In this document: positions 12,301 through 22,763 of the stretch, one piece after another
Layout of the letters: each line of letters begins with the position of its first letter
Position numbering within the stretch: the stretch's first letter is position 1
From: Capronia americana
Lineage: Eukaryota > Ascomycota > Eurotiomycetes > Chaetothyriales > Herpotrichiellaceae
Assembly: GCA_016110215.1 (NCBI GenBank)
Contig: JADWQD010000030.1
Location: 1-61,016 of the forward strand
Length of the DNA: 61,016 nt
Direction of reading: 5' to 3'
The notes under the pieces: generated by a model
What the model was told of the DNA's origin: nothing
The model's input: the letters and a program-made list of their open reading frames with translations, nothing else
The model's database searches: none
Position numbers and translations under genes: made by a program

Positions 12301-14500
12301 AAGTGAACTTTACCCTATAGCTTAGCGCCTATTACTAATATTTATAATAAATTCTCTTTAGTTTTATATAGTTACACTCTATAGACTCGCTATATATAAG
12401 GATATATATATTATCTATAAATCTAATTAGAGTAGTTTATAGCTCTTTATTCCTAATATTATCTAAAAGGTCCGCTATAAAGAAAAGAAAGATAATTAAT
12501 AAGACTAGAGACCCTTATAGAATCCCCTTAATTATACTAAAGTATAGGGTCTCACCTTCTAGTATACTAAGTTTTATAGTTTATCTATTTAGAAAACTCT
12601 CTATTTATTCTATTATAAGGCTTAAGACGCGTCTTTTTTAAAGGTTATATAATAGCCGTAAATATAATATATTATTAAAGGCTCTTATAATATCTATATA
12701 AAGTACTATAACTACTTATAACTCTCTAAAGAGGTTCTAAATTATATAGATTTATTCTATAATAAGCTAAAGTACTAAACTTATTAATCTTCCCTTTTAG
12801 GCTTCTATTTATAAATTAAAGAGAAGATAATAGGTTTCTACTAGTTCCGAGAGTCTCCTTATAATAATAATCTTAAAGATCTTCCCTATAGTATTAAGTA
12901 ATATAATTAGTTAATATATATTAATAGTAAAATAGTTAGGCTTACTTAGCTTCCTTAAAATAAGTATAATTACTCGCTTCTATTCTATAAAGTGGTATCC
13001 TAGTCGTAACGTTACTATAAAGATTTATAAGAGTCTTAAGACTAGTTATATTACGGCGGCCTTAATAACTATATTTAGGATTTAGTCCGGGCCTAGTGCT
13101 TTTTTACTTATAACCCTTTAGATTACTATATATACTTTATCTTCCTCTATTTTATTTTATATAGGGAGTAGCTCCGGGTAGTTAGCTATTTTAATATCTC
13201 TTATATCCGCGCGTATATTCTTAGGAAAGAACTACTTTTAAAAGGTTTAGAGCTTCTCTTAGAGGTTTATAATCCGTTTAGTCTCTCCTTATATCACCTT
13301 AATTATAATCTCTAGTAGCTATAGGAGGGCCCTTATAGTTCCTACTTATTTTAACTATTTACTAGCTTTCTATAGGCCTTTTAGGGTTCCCGCTAATTTA
13401 GTGATCCCTTAGCGAAAGGCTTATTACTTTACCTTCCTTATTACTATAACCTTTCTATTTCTTATAACTCTTTAGAGCTTAAGGGATTATATAGTATTAA
13501 GGCGTAAATAGTTAAGGTAGGCTCTCTAATACTCTCTTATTACCTATAAGTATTTATCAGTCTAGTAGAACTTATTATATCTTAAGGACTTTACCTATAG
13601 GACTAATACCTTAATTATATTTATAATAATTTATATTATATCTTAAACTACTATATTAATTTAGCTTTTAAAGTCTAGCTAGTAACTTATATCCTAGCGC
13701 TTAAGGGCCTTTAATATCACTTCCGAGTCCAGCTTCTTCTAGTTTTATCTTTAGAGGGTTTTAGCTAGTTCTAGACTAAAGTAAATAGTTATTTTAATAG
13801 GTTTATAATTAGAGGATTATCCTATATCTAGTTATATAGTATATTATAATACTTTATAAATATAAAGAGTTAAAAGAAATACTAGGTTAATTATACTTTT
13901 AGTATCTCTTTCCTTTTAGGTTATTATCTTAAGAGGGGTTATAAGTAATAGCGAATAGTCCCTCGCGATATTAAGAAAGTCATTAACCGTAGAGTAGAAT
14001 ATAAATCTATTTAGTCTATTCTATATAGAGTGATGAAGGTTAAAGTCCCTAACTATAAGGTTTATCGCGTCTACCTATAACTTCTCGGGGAGGAGGGTAA
14101 GGGCGCCTTAGAGCTAGGAGAAGCTTAACTTAGGGCTTAGGTTATAGATATTATAAATATCTATAGTAGTACCCTCTTACCTAATTAAGATTATCTAAAA
14201 GTCTATAGAGTAGTTTATAACCGACTATAAGCTAATCTTTAGCCTCTTATTAATATAGAGATATACCCTTATATTGTCGTATTAAGGGTATATAAGGTGG
14301 AAGGGGAGGTGAGTTAAGTAGTAACTTATTATAATATATTTATTTCGCTATAGCTCCTAGATTATAATAATATTAAACTTATAGACTCTTATATCCTTAA
14401 GGAGCGAGATAATTATACCCTCTTTCTTATAATTTATATTATACTATAAGATCTATAAAGTAGTTATACTTATTTATAATCTAAAGGGTCTCTACTTAAA
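9400..14500 (-). pseudogene. LINE ORF2 relic (endonuclease and reverse transcriptase)
   Basis: On the minus strand an AP-endonuclease-like motif (DFNLHH, expected GDFNxH) lies near 14025-14055, with the preceding Gly changed to Arg. Further on, a box of the type GIPQGSP is recognisable near 12510-12530 with the Gln codon turned into TAA. The catalytic box reads F-I-D-N at 12410-12421, where FxDD is expected, so the second catalytic Asp is lost by GAT to AAT. Many other stops confirm that it is dead. The outer limits are estimates, and I did not identify an RNase H domain. Confidence 0.7.
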
Positions 14501-14599
14501 CTTTTAATCTTAATATCCTCCCTATTCCTTTTTAATAGGGACTCGTCCTAAAGAGTTACGAGAGGGGGCGATATATTACTAATAGTCCTCTTTCCGGAT

Positions 14600-15948
14600 A
14601 TATTAAGCTAAGATTACCTTAGGTCTCTACCTACTAATATAATACTAGTAGGCCTTTCTCTCTATTTTAGTGCCTATAGGTTAGGTTATACTTTAATACT
14701 AGGAGTTACCCCTCTCGCTAGGGATACTGCGGAACTCGTTATAGCCTTCTTTAATATATTATTATAGTATTATAACACTAGCTCTTTTAGATTCCTTACT
14801 TTTTAGATCTCCTATCTCTAGACCTAGTATCTTTTATTCTATACTCTATAGTTTCCTTTATATAGCGCGTATTTACTAGCCGCTCTATATAGTTTTAAGT
14901 ATTTATAAGCGGTATAGCGCTTAGCGTAGTTTATATAAGTTATTTCGTTCCTATAAACTTAAGTAATATATCTAAACTATTAGTAGTTATAATATTATAT
15001 AACCCTTACCTTCCTTATAAATCTTTTATATTCTTTAATTTCCTAGCTTATAATTAGACCTTCTATAATAATCCGGTTTATATTATAAGCCGTCGAAACC
15101 TTAATAATTAGGGAGCTAAACTTCTTCTTCACTTAACTCGCGCTCTTCAGTCAGCCCACCCTTAAGATCTCGAGATCCGAGTAAAGGCGTCGGTTTTTCT
15201 CTTAAATCTTTATAGCTACTTATACCTATTAAGAGATATTAATATTCCTTATTTAGACTATATAGATAAAGACTATAAAGGTAGTCCTCTTAATCTTTAT
15301 AAATAGTATAATAACCTATAACTACTTAGAACTCTTCTTAAGTAAGACTCTTAACTCTATTTATATTATTATAATAAGGAGGTCCCTACTTATTAATTTC
15401 TAAATAGTTAAGATATCTTTTATTACTTTCTTTAGCTCTTTATATTAGATTATATTAAGTAGCGCCTCGACCTCTATATCTCTTAAGTACTCGCGTTCTT
15501 AGTCGCTTTAGATTATAATTATAATCTCCCTATCACGCCTCTTTATAGGAGGTTCTATAGGAGTAGGGGTGGTGTTCGGCTAATTAGCCTAGGCCGCCAC
15601 CTAGCTCTATATTCACTAAGTACCTAGTCCGCTTAGTAATAGTTTCTTCTTAATCTCCTCCGTATTTATTAGGATTTACTTAATACTATTTATAACTAGT
15701 TTATTATATAATATCGCGTTACTCGCGTTACTAGTATTTAGGATCTAGATAATCCTAAATAACGCGTCTTTCTCCACCACTATATACTCCTTTCCATCTC
15801 TTTTAATGATCTCCGCACTATTTATAAGCTTCTAGAGCTTCTTGAATTATTCCGTGACCGCGTAGAACCGCGCGTTACTGCTTGTGGGTGTAGGGGGATT
15901 AGTGCTTCCCCTATTACCCTCCCTTCTTTCTCTCTTAATTCCTTCCAT
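14600..15948 (-). pseudogene. LINE ORF1 relic
   Basis: An ATG at 15946-15948 (minus strand) opens a frame that begins MEGIKRERREG and continues through a Ser/Asn-rich and charged region. The first in-frame stops are TAA and TAG codons that replace CAA or CAG. This is the usual place of the nucleic-acid-binding ORF1 protein of LINEs. I see no clear zinc knuckle. The end coordinate is an estimate. Confidence 0.55.
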
Positions 15949-16449
15949 CCTCCCTTCTTAGGAGATTCCTAGCTAGTAGCTAGGCTACCTGTAGCCGTTT
16001 ATAGTTGTCCGTAACCGTACGCTGTTCTTTATTAAAGAACTTTTTAATATTAGGTATTATCTAAAGAGATATAAACTATAATAATATTATAGTAAAAATA
16101 GTTAATATTTATAATTACTTAAATCTATCTTTATCTTCTTAACTTATTATAATATCTTAACTATTAAAAATCCGCTATCTACTTCTATCTTTACCGCTAG
16201 AGTAAGATAATAACTTCTCCTTATAGACTTCTTAAGGCTTCTTCTCTTAGACTTTTTTCTTTTCTATTAGTTATAAAGATATCTTCTATAAGCTTATAGT
16301 AATTCCTCTATTATTTACCTCTTAAGTATAATAAGTTATTCTTTTAAACTAAAATAATATTAACTTTAATAAAAATTACTTATTTATTTATAAATATTTA
16401 GATATACTTATAATAACTATAACTATAGCTCTAAATAAGGCTTATATTA

Positions 16450-18990
16450 AGAAGTTTATTTCCTTTTAAGAATCCTACTTAAACTACTTTCTTAATTAGT
16501 AAAATAAATATAAATAATATAATATTTATAGAATTAAAATTATTTAGAGTAAGTAGAGAACTAAGAAGTAAGTAAATATCTAGTTCTACTTTAATTAAGT
16601 TATATAAAAGCGGAATAAAATATTATTTATCTAGTATTATCTTTATCTTAAGGTATTAATATATTTAACTATTAAGAATATAGATATAAACCCTCTTAAT
16701 TAATATCTATAAAGTTAAGACTATATCTAGTAATAAGGAGAGATAAAGCCGCTAAAAAGATTTTTCTTAAAGCGAAAGATATATTAATAACTATTATAGA
16801 GTCTACTATTACTAATATTAAATAGGCTAAGAGTTATATTTTAAATAATATTATAGAATTTAAATAAGAGAAGTTTTTAATATAGACTCTTTATATAATT
16901 ATAATACTATATCTCCCCTTCCGCGCCTTAAATAATATTAAGTTTCGTTACTTTATTAAGATAGCCGCCCTTATATCTCTAATTACTTACCTTTAACTAC
17001 TTAATTTAACTATAATATAAAGTCGCCTTAAGGGTTATATTAAGGACTAAATAAAAAAGATCCTTAAGTTACTTTCTATAGATATAAAGATTTCCCTTAT
17101 AATTAATAGCTAAAGTAGCCCTAATAAGTTATACTTTATAGTAGTTCTTAGATATATTAATAAACACTTATTATATTAATTATTACTAATATATAATATA
17201 ACTACTTTATTAATAAGAACTAGAACCTTTAAGAGATACTAATTAATTTTAAGAAGATTACTAGTAAGTATAGTAGAAAACTCCTCTATAAGGAGCTTAT
17301 TAAATTATTAAATAATAATAAAATTACTATTAATATAGTTTACTATCTAATAACTAATAATACTAAGGATTAATAGAAGATAATAAAAGAACTTAATACG
17401 GCGGTTAAGATCTTTAGTAGAGAGATAAATATTTATTATATTTTATATTTAGTATATATTATTTAGCTCTTAGTTAAAGCCTTTCTTAAGTATCTTTAAA
17501 TCTTTACTAGAAATAATAAAGTAGCTATATACTAAAATAAATAAACTAAGAGATAATCTACTTATATTAAAAAGTTAATATCTCCTAATATAATTATAAA
17601 TACTCTTTATAAGGTATAAGCCTTAACTATTCTATAATAGTTACTATAATAATTCTTACTAATAGACCTATCTAGATATATAATCTCTATATCTATATTA
17701 ATAGCTCTCTATAATATAAATATCGCTTTTAAGATATATAAATATATTAACGACCGCTTAATCTTCTATAAGATATTACTAGCCGCTAGAATATAATTTA
17801 TTAAATACTTTATTAAGTAGAGCTTCTTATAAATAATATTTATCTTTAGCTCTTATCTAAAGTAAAGAAAAATAAAAAGATAATATAGTTTATATTTATA
17901 GAGATAAAAAAGTAATATCTATAATATTTATAAAAGCTCTTAGCTCTCTTTACCTTATTTACTAAAGCTATTAGTATATCTAAATCCGGTCTAATAATCT
18001 ACTTTACTTATAATATATATAATAATCTATTTTAGTATATTAAGACTAAAAGATAAAAGCTTAGTTAGAAATAAACCCTATAGAAAGTAATAATAAAAGA
18101 TATACTTAATAAAGCCTAAAATATACTTTAAAAATAGTATAGAACTATAAAAGATAATCTTTAATATATTTTTAGTATTACTATAATCCTATTATTAATA
18201 TATAAGAATAAGTTTTTTAAAGGGGATAATTAAAAAATAAAGGCTAAATAAATACTCTATATAAGTAGTTAACCCTTTTAAAGATTAACTATTATAGTGA
18301 CTAATATAACTAGGCTTAATAATATATTTAATATATAAAAAAGCTTATTAAGTAATACCTTTCTCTTATTAATAAGCGGGTTAAATAGGAGCTTTAAGTA
18401 TTAGAAGCTTCTAATATTATTAATATAGACGACCTTTAACTTAATAATACTCTAAGTCGTCCGCTACTATAGCTACCTTTAGCCGATACTTTAATTATTA
18501 TCTCTAATAATAAAGATAAACCTAATACTAGTATTAGGTACTCTTTTCAAAGACCTCTCTAATTAGTCGGCTATACTATCTTAAAGGCCCGCTAGTCTAT
18601 AAATACTTAAGGGAATAGCCTAAGTCTTAGGTTATTATTCTATAAGACTAAAAGCTATATATTAAGATTTAAGCTTAGTAAATATCTTTACTTATCGCTA
18701 GATAAGTATTATTATATAGCTTATTATAACTAAAACTAACTTACTTTAGCTACTAGTAATAAGGCTAAGGACCCTTTATAGTAGTGGAAGCGGTATAAGA
18801 AGGAGTTTCCCGTTCTTATAGCTATTACTTAGGACTTTCTTACTATTTCTACTATTAGCGCCGATATAGAATAAATATTTAATATCTCTTATAATTTTAT
18901 TATTTATTAATATTATAATCTTAAAGGTCCTATAGTATATTTATTTATAATAACTATAGCTATTAATAAATTTAACCTTTATAGAATATA
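16450..18990 (+). pseudogene. Decayed hAT transposase
   Basis: Two hallmarks lie in one frame, 1680 bp apart. The first (about 17093-17130) matches the hAT catalytic block around xxLTxDxWxS, with the catalytic Asp codon at 17105-17107 now AAT (Asn) and the Trp codon now a stop. The second (about 18785-18960) matches the C-terminal dimerisation domain: W-K-R-Y, then FPVL, then DFLTIS, then S-A-D-I-E and I-F-N. Stops occupy positions where Gln, Arg or Trp codons are expected. It is presumably the transposase of the surrounding element. The N-terminal limit and any BED finger could not be fixed. Confidence 0.75.
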
Positions 18991-20224
18991 TAAGGTAATT
19001 AAAGTTTTTAATAAATAAGAGTCTCTAAATCTTAATAAGAATAATAATAAATAAAATATAAGCCTTAAGATAAATTATATTAATAATAATAAGGAAATAA
19101 AGGATATTAATATACTAAATAATATATTAGTTAGTAGTAATAACCTTTATAGAGAAAGTTATATTTTTATAGTATTTAACGGGTACTTTAATAATAACTT
19201 TAATACTACTTAAGTCTTTACTAATAATAATAATAATAGTAGCTATAGTGAGACTAAACCTCTCCGCCTAAAGAAAAAGATAAAATATTTCGCTATAGTT
19301 AACTAAAGTTAATATAGTCTAAATATCTTCTTAATAACTATATTAATAAATATAAATAATATATATTCTACTATATTATTATTATCTAAAGGCTAATATA
19401 TAACCTTCCCTCTCTAATTACTTACCCCTTAAGATAATAGTATATATATAGATATATCTTAATAAATAGAATTAGCTATTAAGACCCCTCTAAGTAGAAG
19501 AGAAGTATTACTAATATTTCCCTCTCCGCGCCTATAAGGACTTATAAAAGCTATTATAGAAGATAAAGCGGTATTAAGAGAATACTATACTACGGCTATT
19601 AGCTCTCCTAGTCTAAAGAGACTCTAAAGCGCCTTTATAATACCGCTTAAACCCTCTATTACGGGGATACTAAGCTTTATTAATATATTATTTAAGTTAA
19701 TAGTTATATCTTTAGTTATAAAAGGTAAAGAGAGAGAGAGAGAAATATAAACTAGTTAGTAATTATTATATTAATTATTACTATATATACTAACTACTAA
19801 ATAGGAAGAGAGAAAGGTAACTTTTTACTAAAAGGTATTCTTTAGAGTTAGGTTATATATATCTTTACTATACCTTACTTTTAGACTACTATATATTATA
19901 TTACTATTTACTTTATTACTCTAAGGGAAGAAAGTTTCTTATTAGGAGATTAAATAGTAGGCTATATTAATAGTTACTACTAGTATTAATACTATACTAG
20001 TAAATATATTTAAATTTTAGTTAGTTATATTAGTTTAATTATTTTTTATTCTAATTTAGGTTATTATTAGAGTAATAAATATTATTTTTAAATATAATAC
20101 TATATTTATATATAAGATTATTAATCTAAATCTAAACTAGCCTAAATAGTAAAGCCCTATTAGACAGTACTTATCTAAATAAAAGCTTTCCGTCCAGTCC
20201 AGTAGGGCCATTAGCACTAAAGTC

Positions 20225-20307
20225 GCTGTCCGATAGGGCCTAAAACCCTACCGGGTTATACTATTCTATCGGATTATCTGGTGTCCGATCTATAGTCTAC
20301 TTATCTC
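20225..20307 (+). repeat. Right terminus of the large hAT element with target duplication
   Basis: From 20225 to 20299 the sequence matches the last 75 bp of the MITE copies and ends GTCCGATCTATAGTCTA. The next 8 bases, CTTATCTC (20300-20307), equal those before 949. The about 50 bp upstream of 20225 do not match the MITEs. Confidence 0.75.
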
Positions 20308-21339
20308 TTATACACTACCCGTATAAGAGACTCTTCCTCCTCTCTTATACTTTAAGTCTACTTAGTTAAGACGGATAGTTAAGGAATAGCCTAATCCCCG
20401 GCTATTATCTAATCGCTATACTCTACCTATTTACCTAGGTCTATTTTTAATAATAACTAAAATTAACTATAAATTATTTTATAGTATAAACTAATTTATT
20501 TACTATATAGTTATAGTATTATCTTTTTTATAATATTATATTATTATAATAATATAAAGACTATACTAATATATTAATATTTTATTATATTAATATTTTC
20601 TATTTTAGAAGTTATATATATATCTTATAACTTATTTTAGCCTTATTAATAAGGTTATAATTTCTTAGCTTTTCTTTCTTAATAATCCTTAAGTAGATAG
20701 TTATATAAAGGCTAGTTTATAATACCCTTATTTTAATTCTTTAACTTATAATAACTTATAATAAGTAAACTTATTACTATTAGTCTTTAAGATAGTTTTA
20801 TTAAACTTTATAAAAATTTTTTTTAAAGTAAATATATATTATTAAGTTAAATTAGCTTTAGTACTTTCTTTTAATATAATAATAGTAATAACTAGCGACT
20901 TTTTATAGCTATTTAATATATTATATTATTATTATTACTTTATAACTTATTTTTTTATTTAGAGAGTTTATAGTAATTAAGTAATCTCCTCTCTCTTTTA
21001 TTATATTATTTTTATATTTTTTATATAAATAGTTAGTTATATAGAACTATAATAAAGAGACTAAAGTTATTCTTAAAAAGGTTTATATAAACTCTAGTAA
21101 AGGAATTAATAAAATCTATACTAAGCTTTACTAGATTTAGTAGTAGGTTATTATTAACTATAAGCTTAATTATACCTAAAGATAATTATTTAGTAAGCCC
21201 TTATACTAAAAGTAAGCTTTTCTTAATATAAGTACTATATTTATTACTTAATTTACTAGAGTCTTAGTTATTAATAGTATATTCACTATACTTCTCTCTC
21301 TTTTTAGGGGGTTCTTTATTCTTACTAATTAATAGGATA
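20308..21339. other. AT-rich RIP-degraded flank, no gene
   Basis: This is the continuation of the sequence into which the hAT element inserted. It is almost free of CA and TG and has no open frame. I recognise no family here. The composition changes sharply near 21345. Confidence 0.6.
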
Positions 21340-22050
21340 GACTATAGGCTGGCTATTTACCGACTACTAAGCTATAGCCCCGAAAAACAGCTTCTCTTCC
21401 CCGTTATCTAGCTGACCGTGGGATTCTGTCTTTTCCTCGTTACACCGGCCTTTATTGACCTGATGCCACGTAATATTCTCCTAGATGGAGGCATTATCGG
21501 TTGCTCGCTGATGCTGGTCATTATCTCGGCTCTAATCGTAAATTTCATTCCCTCTAACAACTCGGCCGCCCTAAAGGCCACCGTTATGTTTTTTTATCTT
21601 TACCAACCATTCTACGTCATTAGGCTAGACGAAACCCAGTTTACCTATCTCGGAGAGATCTTTCCCACCTATCTACGCGCGAAAGGCGTGTACTTAGGCT
21701 CCGCTATAATAGCGTTAATGAATATAGTCTAGCTTCAGTCGGCGCCGACGGGATTAGCGTAAGTCGAAATCCGCACTCTTCCCGACCCTATCTATACATC
21801 CATTCCTTTCCCTCGGTCTCAGCTAACTAGTTAATAACAGGAATATTAGTTGAAAATACTTTCTCGTTTTTATTATTAGGGGATTCCTAGGCGGTATTAT
21901 AATTCTCAAATATTAGCCCGACACATACAGAATTCCCTTAAAGGAGATCGCCGCCCTGTTCGAGGACGAGGATGAAGTCGCCGTCTACCAATACGAGCTC
22001 GAGATCGAGCCGACGACGCACCATTCGAGACCACCATTTGGAGAGCAAGG
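21340..22050 (+). pseudogene. MFS sugar transporter relic (C-terminal half)
   Basis: The frame reads through membrane segments typical of the C-terminal half of sugar porters, including YLGEIFPTYLRAKG at about 21632-21673. A likely intron starts at GTAAGT (21761). The downstream part (about 21850-22040) gives PDTYRIPLKEIAALF, the family's PET...LEEI signature. In-frame TAG codons at 21409-21411 and 21730-21732 replace expected Gln and Trp codons. More stops precede the PDT motif. There is no N-terminal half: upstream is the AT-rich block. It resembles but does not duplicate the intact sugar porter at 22764-24921. Confidence 0.75.
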
Positions 22051-22763
22051 ACCTGCAGCAACGAATCGAGGTCGCCGGAGAGCCGACGCAGACACAGGAG
22101 ATGTAGGGCGGCGCTCGGGCAGGGACATGATCAGCAAAGCCCCTCTGGCTAGGACAACCGACAGGTAAAGACGACCTCATCACACAATAGGTGAAGGTCT
22201 AAAAGCTGCCATGAGAATATAATTCAGGGAGACAATAGAATTCAGGGAGACACTAAAGCGACAAGAGTTAGACACTAGAGAAAAGCACCTACTACAATTT
22301 CTTTTCTGAGAAGCGCCCGCTACTAGCAATTCTGTCCTAAAGGATAGCTTGAGATTCGTCGTTATTTGTCCGAAAATAAAGTATGACATGGCAGGGTACG
22401 AGGGACTTGCGTATTCTCGAGTGCTAGCTTGCCGCAGGTCAAATGGAAGTACGTGACTTAGCCAAGGTCGTAGGGGGGGAATTGCCCATAGAAATAGAAC
22501 TGCAAAATATTTGCACAGAATTGGAATTGAACAGCAGAATTACTATTTACAAGAGGACTCACGATAACAATAGTGCCTCCCCCTTTTTTCCACACCAACA
22601 TGGTCAGTGTTACACGGTTCGAGCGTGCAAGTCTAGATCTATATCTAAGCCTGGGGTTGGGGTGCCAGTTGCAAGCATCCCGAGCCTTTTATGAACCTTT
22701 GTGTTTTTTCCTCACCAACACCAACAAATGTCTTGAGCCCTTTGTGTCTCAGACAGAGGCCGA
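22051..22763. other. Intergenic, no gene seen
   Basis: This 0.7-kb stretch has normal composition and lies between the transporter relic and the 3' end of the next gene. The short frames here are not protein-like. Confidence 0.6.

Larger units (their letters stand above)
9322..16045 (-). mobile_element. Full-length LINE (Tad1-like non-LTR retrotransposon), RIP-degraded
   Basis: The element reads on the minus strand from 16045 to a poly-A tail that appears as a poly-T run at about 9321-9338. A 13-bp target duplication AATATTAGGTATT flanks it (9309-9321 and 16046-16058). Translation of the minus strand gives an ORF1-like start near 15948, an endonuclease motif near 14050 and a reverse transcriptase active-site box near 12410. 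All are interrupted by stops that come from CAA, CAG and TGG codons. The layout and RT motifs resemble the fungal Tad1 clade. It is inserted in the large hAT element. The 5' part (about 15100-16000) keeps many CA and TG dinucleotides, the rest few. Confidence 0.85.
949..20299. mobile_element. Large (19.35 kb) RIP-degraded hAT-type DNA transposon with nested insertions
   Basis: The element begins TAGACTGTAGATCGGAC and ends GTCCGATCTATAGTCTA, an inverted terminal repeat of about 17 bp. It is flanked by identical 8-bp sequences CTTATCTC (941-948 and 20300-20307). Eight-base duplications and short inverted ends are typical of the hAT superfamily, and a decayed hAT transposase lies inside. The four 332-bp MITEs inside share about 100 bp of its left end and about 75 bp of its right end but have a different middle, as expected of internally deleted derivatives. 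Removing the LINE (6.7 kb) and the MITEs (1.3 kb) still leaves about 11 kb, large for a hAT. The rest may be cargo or further unrecognised insertions. The alternative is that two separate end fragments happen to share eight flanking bases; I consider this unlikely. Confidence 0.75.

Noticed and set aside
949..20299. Starship-type giant element
   Set aside because: No tyrosine-recombinase captain gene is visible; the 8-bp duplication, inverted ends and hAT transposase fit hAT instead.
1..21340. Centromere or subtelomere as the reason for the AT-rich block
   Set aside because: No telomere repeats are seen, and most of the block is explained by transposons with clear ends. Position on the chromosome cannot be judged from this window.
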